Shown: positions 7,568 to 16,879 of the stretch, one piece after another
Layout: each line of letters opens with the position of its first letter
Position numbering within the stretch: the stretch's first letter is position 1
Source: Paenibacillus sp. UNC451MF
GTDB taxonomy: Bacteria; Bacillota; Bacilli; Paenibacillales; NBRC-103111
Direction: 5' to 3'
NCBI RefSeq assembly: GCF_000686845.1
Contig: NZ_JMLS01000026.1
Location: forward strand, 1-64,000
DNA length: 64,000 bases
Translations under genes and position numbers: made by a program
Notes under the pieces: generated by a model
What the model saw: only the letters and a program-made list of their open reading frames with translations
Database searches by the model: none
What the model was told of the DNA's origin: nothing

Positions 7568-8674
7568 TTAAGCTCCTTTATGATCTCCGAGAAGCGCCTG
7601 GATCACGGTTTTGTTTTTACCGGTACGCTTGGCGGAATAGAGTGACGCATCCGCTCCTTTGAACAGCGCTTCCTTACCGTCCCCTTTAACGTAATCTTGA
7701 AGGCCAATGCTCAAGGTGACCGCCTGCGAATCCAGCTCAGGATGAAGCGTGACCGCCAGCTTATGGCGAATTTGCTCAGCGATGAGAAACGACTGCTCGA
7801 TCGTTTTCTCGGTGAAGATGACGGCAAACTCCTCGCCGCCGTAGCGTGCCACAAAGTCGTTTGGCGTGACCGTGTCCTTAATAATGTTGGCAACCCGCTG
7901 CAGCATAATATCGCCGACCCAATGACCGTAAGTATCGTTAATTTTTTTAAAATTATCGATGTCCATAAGGGCCAACTGAAGCGACAGATGGTTTCGTTCG
8001 TTCTGCTCAATCAATTTTTCCAAATACTCATGAAACGTCTTGTGGTTGTACAGATCGGTCAAAGCATCCATCTTCGAAAGCTTATCCATAATAATCGTCT
8101 TAACGAGCAGCTCCTGCTTCGTTTCGGTGGCATTCTTCAGATTGTTCAACAGCTCAATGCCGCTGATCGATATGTTCAAAGCTATGATCGTTACACCGAT
8201 ATACAGAAACAAAGTGCCTATAATATGAATGGGCTTCATGGCTACACGCAGCTCGGGAGTTGTGATGTACATAGCGGTAAAACAGATGAGTATCAGACAA
8301 AAGGCTACCAAAATGCGCTTCTTGCTGAAGGAGAGTACGGATGTTAGGATGGGAAAGATGTAGATTGCAGGTACGATGCCGATTGTTGGGTTCAAATAGA
8401 TGATTGAAGAGGCGAAGATGATTCCAGTAACAATCATTAAATCATCACTTTGTATTTTTCGATACCTGTAAAGCATTTCCGATATACCGGTCACTGCCGC
8501 TAATCCGAAGGCTTGAAGGACTAGCGTGGCGAGGATACGCTCCCCTCCTGATGAGGTGTCTAATCGGTGAATCATGTATTCCAACGCAACGGTTAGAATA
8601 ATGGTAATCCAATATAAATTCAGCATCTTTCGATAGGTTTGGCGTGTCTTGGCCAGTTCCAGTAAGAGATTCAT
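7568..8674 (-). CDS. Membrane diguanylate cyclase (GGDEF)
   Basis: The 368-residue product has six hydrophobic segments in the first ~175 residues, a short linker, then a GGDEF domain (about 200-360). The active-site motif is GGEEF (279-283), with DxDNFKKINDTYGHWVGD before it and LSIG plus ADASLYSAKRTGKN after it, so the cyclase looks active and would make c-di-GMP from two GTP. The usual inhibitory RxxD upstream of the motif is replaced (TPND), so product inhibition at the I-site is probably lost. The N-terminal part resembles a generic membrane sensor; its ligand is unknown. It is monocistronic and convergent with purU. Confidence 0.92.
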   Translation of the reverse strand: MNLLLELAKTRQTYRKMLNLYWITIILTVALEYMIHRLDTSSGGERILATLVLQAFGLAAVTGISEMLYRYRKIQSDDLMIVTGIIFASSIIYLNPTIGIVPAIYIFPILTSVLSFSKKRILVAFCLILICFTAMYITTPELRVAMKPIHIIGTLFLYIGVTIIALNISISGIELLNNLKNATETKQELLVKTIIMDKLSKMDALTDLYNHKTFHEYLEKLIEQNERNHLSLQLALMDIDNFKKINDTYGHWVGDIMLQRVANIIKDTVTPNDFVARYGGEEFAVIFTEKTIEQSFLIAEQIRHKLAVTLHPELDSQAVTLSIGLQDYVKGDGKEALFKGADASLYSAKRTGKNKTVIQALLGDHKGA

Positions 8675-8972
8675 AATTGACTTCTACCACTCCAAGTAAA
8701 CAGGATTCATTCATCCGCGAATACTACATATTCGCCAGATTGAAACAAATTCCTCTCGGAGCAGGTGATATTTTCCGTATGAATTTTTTATGCCTAAATT
8801 AGGTTTAAGCTGGCAAACCGATACGGACAATGGTAAAATGGTGCAAGTGAGTTTCCGTGCAATTCACAATGCACACGTTAACAATGGCAGTGATTTCCGT
8901 ACATTTTGGCCTTTGTGCTTGGTAGCGTCCGGAATTACCGCTTTCACTAAAATAAGTAGGAGGTTTTTTTTC
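8675..8972. other. Intergenic region before transketolase
   Basis: About 300 nt between the divergent cyclase and tkt. A possible extended -10 promoter for tkt is CTGGCA (8810-8815), 18 nt, TAAAAT (8834-8839) preceded by TG. The frame of tkt stays open upstream to 8790 but has no ribosome site there. I see no RNA motif. Confidence 0.4.
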
Positions 8973-10982
8973 ATGACAGTATTGAATAAAGCGATCGAGC
9001 AATTATCGATTGACACGATCCGTACCTTATCCATTGATGCCATCGAGAAGGCAAAATCGGGGCATCCGGGAATGCCGATGGGCGCAGCGCCTATGGGTTA
9101 TGAGCTGTTTGCAAAAATGATGAACCATAATCCGGACAATCCGACTTGGATTAACCGCGACCGTTTCGTGCTGTCGGCTGGCCATGGTTCCATGCTGTTG
9201 TACAGCTTGCTTCATTTGAGCGGGTATGATCTTCCGATGGACGAGCTGAAGCAGTTCCGTATGTGGGGCAGCAAAACTCCTGGACATCCTGAAGTAGGGC
9301 ATACTGCAGGTGTTGACGCTACAACGGGTCCTTTGGGACAAGGTTTTGGTATGGGTGTAGGGATGGCAATTGCTGAGGCGCACTTGGCTTCGGTTTACAA
9401 TAAAGATAAATTCAATGTAATTGACCACTATACGTATGTTATTTGCGGCGATGGTGACTTGATGGAAGGTATTTCTTCCGAGGCAGCTTCCCTTGCAGGA
9501 CATATGAAGCTTGGCAAATTGGTTGTATTGTATGATTCCAACGATATCTCTTTGGACGGCGAGTTGAACTTGTCCTTCTCCGAGAGTGCAAAGAAACGCT
9601 TTGAAGGTTATGGCTGGCAAGTGCTCTTCGTAGAAGACGGCAACGATCTGAATGCTATCGAGAAAGCGATCAAAGAAGCTCAAAACGACGAGCGTCCTAC
9701 GCTTATCGAAGTGAAAACAGTCATCGGTTACGGTAGCCCGAACAAAGCAGGTAAAGGCGGTCATGTAGGTCCTCACGGTTCTCCGCTTGGCGTAGACGAA
9801 GTGGCTTTGACCAAAAAAGCTTACGGCTGGCCGGAAGATCAACATTTCTATGTGCCTGAAGAAGTACGCTCACACTTTGCTGCTGTAAAGCAAAAAGGTA
9901 TCGAAACCAATGCTGCATGGCAGCAAATGTTCGCTGAGTACGCTAAGGCATATCCTGAGCTTGCTAAGCAATTCGAAACAGCTGTTAACGGCGACCTTCC
10001 TGAAGGCTGGGATAAAGATATTCCTGCTGCCGCTCCTGCGGAAAAAGGAACTCGTACCGCTTCTGGTATCGTGCTGAACGCTATCGCTAAGAACGTAAAA
10101 TCTCTCGTGGGCGGTTCCGCGGACTTGGAGTCCTCGACTATGACGCACATGAAAGATCTTGGCGTGATGACAGCAAAAGATTACAGCGGACAAAACATTT
10201 ACTACGGTGTGCGTGAGTTCGGTATGGGCGCTGCTGTGAACGGTATGCTGCTTCACGGCGGTCTTAAAGTATTCGGCGGTACGTTCTTCGTCTTCTCCGA
10301 TTACTTGCGTCCGGCTATCCGCTTGGCATCCATCATGAATGTTCCTGCTATCTATGTATTTACTCATGATAGTATTGGTGTCGGCGAAGACGGCCCTACT
10401 CATGAGCCGATCGAGCAATTGGCAGCTTTGCGCGTTATTCCTGGTGTTACTGTTATTCGTCCAGCAGACGGCGACGAGACAGCAGCAGCTTGGCGCTATG
10501 CGGTTGAGAACAAAAAAGGCCCTGTTGCCTTGATCTTCTCCCGTCAAGCAGCTCCTAAGCTGGATGGCACTGAGCAAGCCAATGCTAGCTTGAGCCGCGG
10601 CGCTTACGTTCTGTCTGATGCTGCTAATGGCAAGCCTCAAGCGCAAATCATCGCTACAGGTACGGAAGTACAGCTTGCCGTTGCTGCTCAAAAGCAATTG
10701 GCAGAAGAAGGCGTGCAAGTTCGCGTCATCAGCATGCCAAGCTGGGAGCTGTTCGATAAACAGTCCCAAGAGTACAAAGATTCCGTTCTTTTACCGGATG
10801 TTAAAGCTCGTCTTGCTGTTGAGATGGGTCATTCCTTCGGCTGGGATCGTTATGTTGGCGATCAAGGTAGCGTTCTTGGCATCGACCGTTTCGGCGCTTC
10901 CGCTCCAGGTCCTGTTGTTATTAAAGAATACGGCTTTACCGTGGAAAACGTGGTTGCCCGCGTGAAGCAGCTTTTGAAATAA
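8973..10982 (+). CDS. tkt: Transketolase
   Basis: Transketolase moves two-carbon ketol units between sugar phosphates in the non-oxidative pentose phosphate pathway, using thiamine diphosphate. The 669-residue product has the thiamine-binding stretch [19 protein letters not shown], the N-terminal [18 protein letters not shown] motif, the transketolase motif [19 protein letters not shown] and a C-terminal Rossmann-like domain. Start ATG 8973 follows TAGGAGG by 9 nt; an in-frame extension upstream has no family similarity. Codon use is rich in preferred codons, as expected for a highly expressed enzyme. ppnP follows 61 nt downstream, without an obvious terminator between. Confidence 0.97.
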   Translation: MTVLNKAIEQLSIDTIRTLSIDAIEKAKSGHPGMPMGAAPMGYELFAKMMNHNPDNPTWINRDRFVLSAGHGSMLLYSLLHLSGYDLPMDELKQFRMWGSKTPGHPEVGHTAGVDATTGPLGQGFGMGVGMAIAEAHLASVYNKDKFNVIDHYTYVICGDGDLMEGISSEAASLAGHMKLGKLVVLYDSNDISLDGELNLSFSESAKKRFEGYGWQVLFVEDGNDLNAIEKAIKEAQNDERPTLIEVKTVIGYGSPNKAGKGGHVGPHGSPLGVDEVALTKKAYGWPEDQHFYVPEEVRSHFAAVKQKGIETNAAWQQMFAEYAKAYPELAKQFETAVNGDLPEGWDKDIPAAAPAEKGTRTASGIVLNAIAKNVKSLVGGSADLESSTMTHMKDLGVMTAKDYSGQNIYYGVREFGMGAAVNGMLLHGGLKVFGGTFFVFSDYLRPAIRLASIMNVPAIYVFTHDSIGVGEDGPTHEPIEQLAALRVIPGVTVIRPADGDETAAAWRYAVENKKGPVALIFSRQAAPKLDGTEQANASLSRGAYVLSDAANGKPQAQIIATGTEVQLAVAAQKQLAEEGVQVRVISMPSWELFDKQSQEYKDSVLLPDVKARLAVEMGHSFGWDRYVGDQGSVLGIDRFGASAPGPVVIKEYGFTVENVVARVKQLLK

Positions 10983-11043
10983 ATTAAACTTGAAGGCCGG
11001 GCTGACACAGTCCGGTCTCCCTTCCAAAGGAGAACAGCGAACC

Positions 11044-11361
11044 ATGTCCCAATTTGAGCAAGTGACCGTATTGAAAAAAGCGAACTTTTACTTCGATGGT
11101 AAAGTAACAAGCCGTACTGTACTATTCGCGGATGGAACTAAGAAGACGCTGGGAGTTATGCTTCCTGGAGAGTATGAATTCGGAACGGATGCTAAGGAAA
11201 TCATGGAAATTCAAGCTGGCGAGCTGGATGTACTGCTTCCTGGCACAAGTGAATGGCTTCATATTAACGGCACTGGGGAGTTCACCGTTCCTGCGAATTC
11301 GAAGTTCAAGCTGCTGGTTAAAACGCCTACTGACTACTGCTGCTCCTACATTGCAGAGTAG
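11044..11361 (+). CDS. ppnP: Pyrimidine/purine nucleoside phosphorylase, cupin fold
   Basis: The 105-residue cupin-fold protein carries the PpnP (formerly DUF1255) signature: [42 protein letters not shown] and [17 protein letters not shown]. PpnP catalyses phosphorolysis of several nucleosides to base and ribose-1-phosphate. Placed directly downstream of transketolase, it could feed ribose-phosphate into the pentose phosphate pathway. Start ATG 11044 follows AAAGGAGAA. The gene ends at the terminator at 11394. Confidence 0.9.
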   Translation: MSQFEQVTVLKKANFYFDGKVTSRTVLFADGTKKTLGVMLPGEYEFGTDAKEIMEIQAGELDVLLPGTSEWLHINGTGEFTVPANSKFKLLVKTPTDYCCSYIAE

Positions 11362-11393
11362 ACCAGAAGCTTCGGAACGGACGATGGAATGAC

Positions 11394-11448
11394 AAAATAC
11401 CCTGCCGGCAACCTCCTTGGAGATTTGTGCTGAAGCAGGGTATTTGTG
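11394..11448 (+). terminator. Terminator after ppnP
   Basis: AAAATACCCTGC (11394-11405) pairs with GCAGGGTATTTG (11435-11446). Confidence 0.75.
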
Positions 11449-11483
11449 TCTTATAGGATTAGTGCTTCTATGTAACGGTATCG

Positions 11484-12731
11484 TTATTGTTGTTCCAGAT
11501 GGTGCGCTATATAGGCTTCCAGCTGGATTCTGTCATAAGGAGCCAGTCCGGAAAGCAAGCAGCCGTAACGGAATGAGCCGTTGTTGTCACTCTCAATTCG
11601 GATGACTCTTCCTGTCACTGGAGGCAGCTCGGCTTCCTTAGGGAAGTGGATGACGATAAACATGTCTTCTGCCAACGGGAATTGGGATATGATCTGAAGG
11701 CCGTTCTCTGACAAGTCGTATAAAATGCCTGGGATCGTTTGACCAGTAAAGGCACCTTCTTGTTCCCATTGATGGACGGACAAGTGCAGAGGGATGTTCA
11801 GCTGCAGTCTGTTCGTTTTACGACGTTCTTCAACGACGGATTCTGTCTTGCTGATCTGCATATGCATCCAGTCCTCATAGACTTGGGCTACGGAGCACAA
11901 GTCGGCTTCACCAAGTCCTTTGCTTAAGCCCATCTGGAAAATGCCTGCCGCTGCTTTGAGCATCGGAGAAGGCATTTGGAAGCGATTGGTCACATCATTA
12001 GCCAGCAGAAGGTCTTTGAGCATCAGCTGAAGCGAGAATTGGTTGCTGAAGTCGCGGTTAATGATTTTAGCGCCTTTTAGCTCAGCTTGCTTGCTGTTGG
12101 CGCTGCCTGCAAGTACAATTTGCAGAAACTGCTCTGCATCCAATCCTGCCTTAGTCACGATGGACAAGCCTTCGGCAAGGCCAAGCGCGTTAATGCCGAC
12201 CATCGTGTTGTGTGCGAGCTTGGCATAAGAGCCGGAGCCGGTTGGACCCATATAGACGATTTTGGAGCCCATGGCTTCAAACACAGGACGATGGCGTTCC
12301 AGAACAGCTTGTTCGCCGCCGATCATGAAGACAAGCGTTCCGCTTTCTGCGGCGGGCTTGCTGCCTGTGACGGGGGTGTCCAGAAAATCGACGGCACGTC
12401 CGAGCAGCTCGTTCGCTATTCGTTTGCTGGTATCCGGAGACACCGTACTGCAATCAATGACCGTTTGTCCGGCGGTCACACCGTGAATCACACCTTGATC
12501 GCCAAGGACGGCGTCAAGCACAACGGCATCGTTGCTCAGCATGAGAACGACGACATCCACACCTTGAGCGGCTTCGGACGGCGTTGCTGCCGTGTGCGCT
12601 CCAAGTGCTGCGAGCTCAGCGGTTTTCTCTGAGCTTCGGTTGTACACGACTACGTCGTAGCCTTTTGTTAAAAGATTGGCAGCCATGGGCTTACCCATAG
12701 TTCCTAATCCGATAAATCCAATCCTTTTCAT
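11484..12731 (-). CDS. 3-hydroxyisobutyrate dehydrogenase-like enzyme fused to a PilZ domain
   Basis: The 415-residue chain has two parts. Residues 1-292 are a complete beta-hydroxyacid dehydrogenase: NAD(P) motif GLGTMG (8-13), substrate motif DTPVTGSKPAAESGTL (118-132) and catalytic lysine K171 in GSYAKLAHNTMVG. Residues about 300-412 form a PilZ domain: RxxxR as R304-R308, DLSENG (339-344) matching the D/NxSxxG loop, and a closing beta barrel. PilZ domains of this kind bind c-di-GMP. Stand-alone dehydrogenases of this family end near residue 290, so the tail is an added module. The natural inference is a metabolic enzyme gated by c-di-GMP, but substrate and effect are unknown. The gene is single, divergent from pgi, convergent with ppnP. 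Confidence 0.9.
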   Translation of the reverse strand: MKRIGFIGLGTMGKPMAANLLTKGYDVVVYNRSSEKTAELAALGAHTAATPSEAAQGVDVVVLMLSNDAVVLDAVLGDQGVIHGVTAGQTVIDCSTVSPDTSKRIANELLGRAVDFLDTPVTGSKPAAESGTLVFMIGGEQAVLERHRPVFEAMGSKIVYMGPTGSGSYAKLAHNTMVGINALGLAEGLSIVTKAGLDAEQFLQIVLAGSANSKQAELKGAKIINRDFSNQFSLQLMLKDLLLANDVTNRFQMPSPMLKAAAGIFQMGLSKGLGEADLCSVAQVYEDWMHMQISKTESVVEERRKTNRLQLNIPLHLSVHQWEQEGAFTGQTIPGILYDLSENGLQIISQFPLAEDMFIVIHFPKEAELPPVTGRVIRIESDNNGSFRYGCLLSGLAPYDRIQLEAYIAHHLEQQ

Positions 12732-12858
12732 CGAATCACCTCTGCTTACATTGTAGCATTTACCCCTATCGGTGTGAATGAGTCGCTTGCTTTTCCTTTG
12801 TGAAGTACAGTATTCTAATTTAAAGTATGATAGCCAAATTTAAGGAGGATGAAGAAGA

Positions 12859-14214
12859 ATGAGCTCCAAGTTTTCTTTTGACTACAGCAAAGCGTTATCT
12901 TTCATTCAGCAACACGAAGTAGATTATCTCGCCGAGCCGATCAAGCTTGCTCACGAGCAATTACATAATAAAACCGGTGCAGGATCCGATTATTTGGGAT
13001 GGATCGATCTCCCTGCGAATTACGATAAAGAAGAGTTTGCTCGCATTCAAAAAGCAGCTGGGCAAATTCAATCCGACTCTGACGCTCTTGTTGTTATAGG
13101 TATCGGCGGTTCTTATCTGGGCGCGCGTGCAGCTATCGAAATGCTGTCTCACTCGTTCTATAACCTTCTGCCGAAGGACAAGCGTAAAACGCCGGAAGTA
13201 TACTTCGTTGGCAACAACATCAGCTCCACTTATGTAACGCATTTGCTGCAGCTGCTCGAAGGCAAAGATATTTCGGTCAATGTTATCTCCAAGTCGGGAA
13301 CAACGACAGAGCCTGCGATTGCGTTCCGTATTTTCCGTGAGCTGCTGGAGAAGAAGTATGGCAAGGAAGCTGCCCGCAAACGCATTTACGCAACGACAGA
13401 CCAAGCTAAGGGTGCTTTGAAGAAGCTGGCTACTGAAGAAGGGTACGAGTCCTTCGTAATTCCTGATGACGTTGGCGGACGCTATTCCGTGCTTACAGCG
13501 GTAGGTTTGCTGCCAATCGCGACTGCAGGCATCGACATTGAAGCTATGATGCGTGGAGCGGCTGACGCGAGAGTCGAGTTCTCCAACCCGAATCTGCATG
13601 AAAATCCAAGCTACCAATACGCAGCTGTGCGTAATGCTTTGTACCGCAAAGGCAAAACGACCGAAATTCTCGTGAACTACGAGCCTTCTTTGCACTTCGT
13701 ATCGGAGTGGTGGAAGCAGCTGTTCGGGGAGAGCGAAGGTAAAGACAACAAAGGAATTTATCCTGCATCGGTTGACTTCTCCACTGACCTTCACTCGATG
13801 GGACAGTTCATTCAAGAAGGAAACCGCACCTTGTTCGAAACGGTTATTCAAGTAGCGGACGTGAATGAGCAAATCACAATCGGAACGGATGCCGACGATT
13901 TGGACGGCTTGAACTTCCTGAGCGGCAAAACCATGGACTTTGTTAACAAAAAAGCGTTCCAAGGTACAATGCTTGCACACACCGACGGCGGAGTGCCTAA
14001 CTTGATCGTGACGCTTCCGGATATGAGCGCGTATACGTTCGGCTTTATGGTATATTTCTTCGAAAAAGCATGCGGAATCAGCGGTTACTTGCTCGGAGTA
14101 AATCCATTCGATCAACCTGGTGTTGAGGCGTACAAGAAAAATATGTTCGCCCTGCTAGGCAAACCAGGCTATGAGAAAGAAAAAGCAGAGCTTGAAGCAA
14201 GATTGACCAAGTAA
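12859..14214 (+). CDS. pgi: Glucose-6-phosphate isomerase
   Basis: Pgi interconverts glucose-6-phosphate and fructose-6-phosphate in glycolysis and gluconeogenesis. The 451-residue length fits the short Gram-positive form. Motifs are [33 protein letters not shown], the [17 protein letters not shown] signature and the C-terminal catalytic lysine in [16 protein letters not shown]. Start ATG 12859 follows AAGGAGGATGA. It is divergent from the PilZ fusion gene and ends at a terminator at 14221. Confidence 0.97.
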   Translation: MSSKFSFDYSKALSFIQQHEVDYLAEPIKLAHEQLHNKTGAGSDYLGWIDLPANYDKEEFARIQKAAGQIQSDSDALVVIGIGGSYLGARAAIEMLSHSFYNLLPKDKRKTPEVYFVGNNISSTYVTHLLQLLEGKDISVNVISKSGTTTEPAIAFRIFRELLEKKYGKEAARKRIYATTDQAKGALKKLATEEGYESFVIPDDVGGRYSVLTAVGLLPIATAGIDIEAMMRGAADARVEFSNPNLHENPSYQYAAVRNALYRKGKTTEILVNYEPSLHFVSEWWKQLFGESEGKDNKGIYPASVDFSTDLHSMGQFIQEGNRTLFETVIQVADVNEQITIGTDADDLDGLNFLSGKTMDFVNKKAFQGTMLAHTDGGVPNLIVTLPDMSAYTFGFMVYFFEKACGISGYLLGVNPFDQPGVEAYKKNMFALLGKPGYEKEKAELEARLTK

Positions 14215-14220
14215 TGCTGG

Positions 14221-14268
14221 GAGAAAAGCAGTTCGCCCTTATTGTTTAGGGTGCACTGCTTTTTTCTC
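14221..14268 (+). terminator. Terminator after pgi
   Basis: GAGAAAAGCAGT and ACTGCTTTTTTCTC form the outer stem, with CCCT/AGGG inside. Confidence 0.85.
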
Positions 14269-14319
14269 GTCAAGTTTCGTTACCACATAGGAAAGGATAC
14301 CTTCACTAAGACATTATCG

Positions 14320-14404
14320 AAGTGAACGTTTCTATTGGCGATAAAAACTTCCGCTAAACGCGGTCGTACATCTAGGAAATGACGTCGATAGACGTTTTTC
14401 TCAT
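14320..14404 (+). repeat. Copy A of a two-hairpin dispersed 5'-leader repeat
   Basis: Shares AAGTGAACG, TCTATTGGCGA, GCGGTCGTACATC, CGATAGACG and TTTTCTCAT with copies at 39492-39576 and 48272-48330. Hairpin 1 is AC-tt-CCGC/GCGG-tc-GT; hairpin 2 is ACGTC/GACGT. It lies 57 nt before the yvyE start. Confidence 0.75.
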
Positions 14405-14460
14405 GATGGTATGGTATACAGCAAGGGTTATGCAATGGTTTAGAAAGTGAGGGATTCGTT

Positions 14461-15099
14461 ATGCTGCCCTATTATAAAACGGTCAAACAGGCCGGAGTTT
14501 CAGAAATTGTCATTAAAAAATCCCGTTTTATCGGTCATGCCATGCCGGTTGAGACGGAAGAAGAAGCGATACAGTTCATCGAGAGCATAAAGAAGGAGCA
14601 TTCGATGGCTACGCACAATTGCTCTGCTTATATGGTCGGAGAGCGGGATCAATATCAAAAGCAGTCGGATGACGGTGAACCGAGCGGTACGGCAGGTAGA
14701 CCCATTCTTGAGGTCATCAAGAACCAAGGCTTGAAAAATGTAGCCGTGGTGGTAACGCGATATTTCGGTGGTATTATGTTGGGCGCTGGGGGACTTGTCA
14801 GGGCGTATACAGATGGAGCGGTTGCGGGATTGGCTGCTGCAGAGCCCGTATACAAAGTGCTGCATCGCGAGGTATGGATCGAAATCGATTACACGTGGCA
14901 TGGGAAAGTGGAGAACGAGCTGCGAAACCGTGAGATGCTGATGGGGGAGACTTTGTTTACGGACAAAGTAACGTTGCTCTGTCTTCCTCTGGCAGAGGAA
15001 GCCGATCGTTTCATAGCATGGATGACTGATGTCACGCAGGGACAGGGGATGATAACGGCTGGTGCGGAGAAATATATTGAGCACTCCGAGAAGCCTTAG
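14461..15099 (+). CDS. yvyE: YvyE/IMPACT (YigZ) family protein
   Basis: The 212-residue product has the IMPACT N-terminal domain (about 5-125) with KKSRFIGHA, HNCSAYMVG, SDDGEPSGTAGRPIL and VVVTRYFGGIMLGAGGLVRAY, then a ferredoxin-like C-terminal domain (about 135-205). Bacterial relatives are linked to translation under stress by homology to yeast Yih1, but no reaction is established. Start ATG 14461 has GTGAGGGA about 8 nt upstream. Its leader contains copy A of the two-hairpin repeat. Confidence 0.9.
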   Translation: MLPYYKTVKQAGVSEIVIKKSRFIGHAMPVETEEEAIQFIESIKKEHSMATHNCSAYMVGERDQYQKQSDDGEPSGTAGRPILEVIKNQGLKNVAVVVTRYFGGIMLGAGGLVRAYTDGAVAGLAAAEPVYKVLHREVWIEIDYTWHGKVENELRNREMLMGETLFTDKVTLLCLPLAEEADRFIAWMTDVTQGQGMITAGAEKYIEHSEKP

Positions 15100-15222
15100 C
15101 CGGAATGCAGATTACTCCATGAATTATATAAAAGGATGCTGAACGGTGTTGAGTCTGTTGGACTGGAATACCCACAGGAGTATAGTAGACATATTTCAAG
15201 TCTATAGGTTTCTCAAAAATTG

Positions 15223-15243
15223 GACGCCGCAAGGCGTTTTTTA
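15223..15243 (+). terminator. Terminator after yvyE
   Basis: ACGCC-gcaa-GGCGT followed by a T run. Confidence 0.8.
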
Positions 15244-15343
15244 TTTGCAGTACTTTCATCCTATATTTTCTCTTGCTTTGCAGCAATAAAGTGATAAACT
15301 ATTGAAGTGTAGAGAAAAACATAATAGGAAAGCGAGTTGAATC

Positions 15344-15931
15344 GTGTTGGCCAGAAAAGCAGTGGCGCAAGAGCTAAGCCGCGAAAGAATACTGGAGGAA
15401 GCGAGGCAGCTTTTCGCCGAACACGGCTATCATACTTTAACAATGCGCAGCATCGCCAAAGCGATGGGGTACAGTCACGGGGCGTTATATTATCATTTTA
15501 AAGAGAAAGCAGAGCTATTTTATGCGTTAGTGAATGCCGATTTTCAGATGCTGCTGCAAAGACAGAGAGAGATGCTCACCCGGACCCGAATGGGTGATCT
15601 GGGGCAGCTGGAGAAGCTGATGCTGGAATTTATCCGGTTTGGTCTCGAGAATCCATATCATTACGAAATCATGTTTATGATCAACGATGCGGATCTACAG
15701 CTGTATGGTAGAACAGAGCAAGCGCAATGTCTGGAGTTGTTTGCTACAGTAGTTCGTTCCGTTATCGCGAAGCAGTCGGGCAGTGAGCAGAGGATGTACA
15801 GCATTCCATGGAGTTTGTTTATGTCTATGCATGGTTTTATTTCCTACAATATCCGATATAACCAAACATACGAAGATGTGAAGAAGCTTGCCGAGCAGCA
15901 TGTGAAATATTTATGCGAAGGGCTTCAGTAG
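15344..15931 (+). CDS. TetR/AcrR-family transcriptional regulator
   Basis: The 195-residue product has an N-terminal TetR helix-turn-helix (about 12-58): RILEEARQLFAEHGYHTLTMRSIAKAMGYSHGALYYHFKEKAELFYAL in two halves, a typical DNA-binding layout. The C-terminal ligand domain (about 70-190), with PWSLFMSMHGFI, resembles the WHG-type TetR C-domain. Ligand and targets are unknown; no efflux pump or enzyme is adjacent to suggest one. The start is GTG 15344 (a TTG follows at 15347) with only a weak GGAAAGCGAG site. No clear palindrome is seen in its own promoter. Confidence 0.88.
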   Translation: MLARKAVAQELSRERILEEARQLFAEHGYHTLTMRSIAKAMGYSHGALYYHFKEKAELFYALVNADFQMLLQRQREMLTRTRMGDLGQLEKLMLEFIRFGLENPYHYEIMFMINDADLQLYGRTEQAQCLELFATVVRSVIAKQSGSEQRMYSIPWSLFMSMHGFISYNIRYNQTYEDVKKLAEQHVKYLCEGLQ

Positions 15932-16166
15932 CCAAGAAGGCTTCCGGTGAACATCTTTGTTCTCAAGGAAGGCATCGTGTAACCGCTTGTCTTAATCCTC
16001 ATAATTCGCCTAGGCATAGTGTGCCTTGGATACATAGTACGCGCATCCGTTCAAAACATGGTACAATGGGAAAGCCAAAGACATAGTAAAAGCGTAGAGG
16101 CGGTTCGACAATGACACGGCTCACGAAATACATGATGGTCCTCTGAAGAGAAAGGATGAGAGAACG

Positions 16167-16391
16167 TTGGATTTAACTCGAAATACATTGGAAAATGTGG
16201 ATTATATGATCGAAGAAATTAAGAAAAAGCTTCGTATGGCGACAGGAGCAGCTTTGAAAGCTACGTCCTTGAATGACGAGCAGTATGAGGACTTGAAAGA
16301 CATATACGAAATGGTATCGTCCAAGCCTAATTTTAGCATTAGTGAAATCGAAGCGATTACGACCGAGCTGGGACGCCTTCGTAAAGTATAG
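16167..16391 (+). CDS. yfkK: UPF0435 / DUF1128 small protein (YfkK-like)
   Basis: This 74-residue helical protein matches the YfkK pattern (NVDYMIEEIKKKLRMATGAAL, LNDEQYEDLKDIYEMVSSKPNFSISEIEAI). The function is unknown; it is widely conserved in Bacillales. Start TTG 16167 is chosen from AAAGGATGAG about 7 nt upstream. A -10-like TACAAT lies at about 16061 in the 235-nt upstream gap. Confidence 0.85.
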   Translation: MDLTRNTLENVDYMIEEIKKKLRMATGAALKATSLNDEQYEDLKDIYEMVSSKPNFSISEIEAITTELGRLRKV

Positions 16392-16537
16392 TTTTAATGC
16401 CTTGAAGGGCCATGTTCCTATCTTTCTTAGGACAGGTATAAGCGAACAGGCAAGCCATCCTCCAATTCCGTACTATATAGTGTAGTTGAATGCTATGTGG
16501 CATCAGCCTAACACCCAGTATACGGAGGAGGACTCAC

Positions 16538-16819
16538 ATGCAAATGACGATTAGCAGCAAAGAAGTACAGAAGTTAATCGGTAAAACGGTTTATGCTGTT
16601 AAGAAAGACGGTACGACTGTAAGCGGTAAGTTAGTCCGCATTAGTGGAAATAAGCTCGTTATGGCTCCTGAAGAAGGGAAAGTCCAAACATCCGCTTTAG
16701 CACCGTTGGTATTATTCGATCTCCTTGCCATTGGAACATCCCCTTTTGCTTTCGGCGGTTTTGATGGCTTTGGCGGTTTCGGTTTCCCGTTCGGCGGATT
16801 CGGCGGCGGTTTCTTCTAA
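16538..16819 (+). CDS. Small protein with a beta-rich N-domain and a Gly/Phe-rich tail
   Basis: The 93-residue product has two parts. The N-terminal 50 residues (SKEVQKLIGKTVYAVKKDGT then SGKLVRISGNKLVMAPEEGK) look like a short Sm-like beta strand pattern, as in small spore or RNA-binding proteins; this is inference. The C-terminal 30 residues are nearly all Gly and Phe (FGGFDGFGGFGFPFGGFGGG), low complexity and probably disordered or surface-active. Start ATG 16538 follows GGAGGAGG by 7 nt; a longer in-frame version to 16490 lacks a ribosome site. I do not recognise a named family. It is convergent with the germination operon across a shared terminator. Confidence 0.7.
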   Translation: MQMTISSKEVQKLIGKTVYAVKKDGTTVSGKLVRISGNKLVMAPEEGKVQTSALAPLVLFDLLAIGTSPFAFGGFDGFGGFGFPFGGFGGGFF

Positions 16820-16820
16820 G

Positions 16821-16879
16821 AAGCAAGTAAAAGCTCATCCGGGGCTCTGCAGCCCGCGAATGGGCTTTTTTACTTGCTC
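16821..16879 (+). terminator. Bidirectional terminator
   Basis: AGCAAGTAAAAGCtCAt pairs with aTGgGCTTTTTTACTTGCT. It ends both the small protein transcript and, on the minus strand, the germination operon, overlapping the last codons of gerB. Confidence 0.8.

Noticed and set aside
9027-10769. Long minus-strand open frames inside transketolase
   Set aside because: Composition shadows of the tkt codons; Cys/His-rich nonsense-like products without motifs.
12961-14115. 384-codon open frame on the minus strand inside pgi
   Set aside because: Antisense shadow of a highly biased gene; no family motif and no ribosome site.
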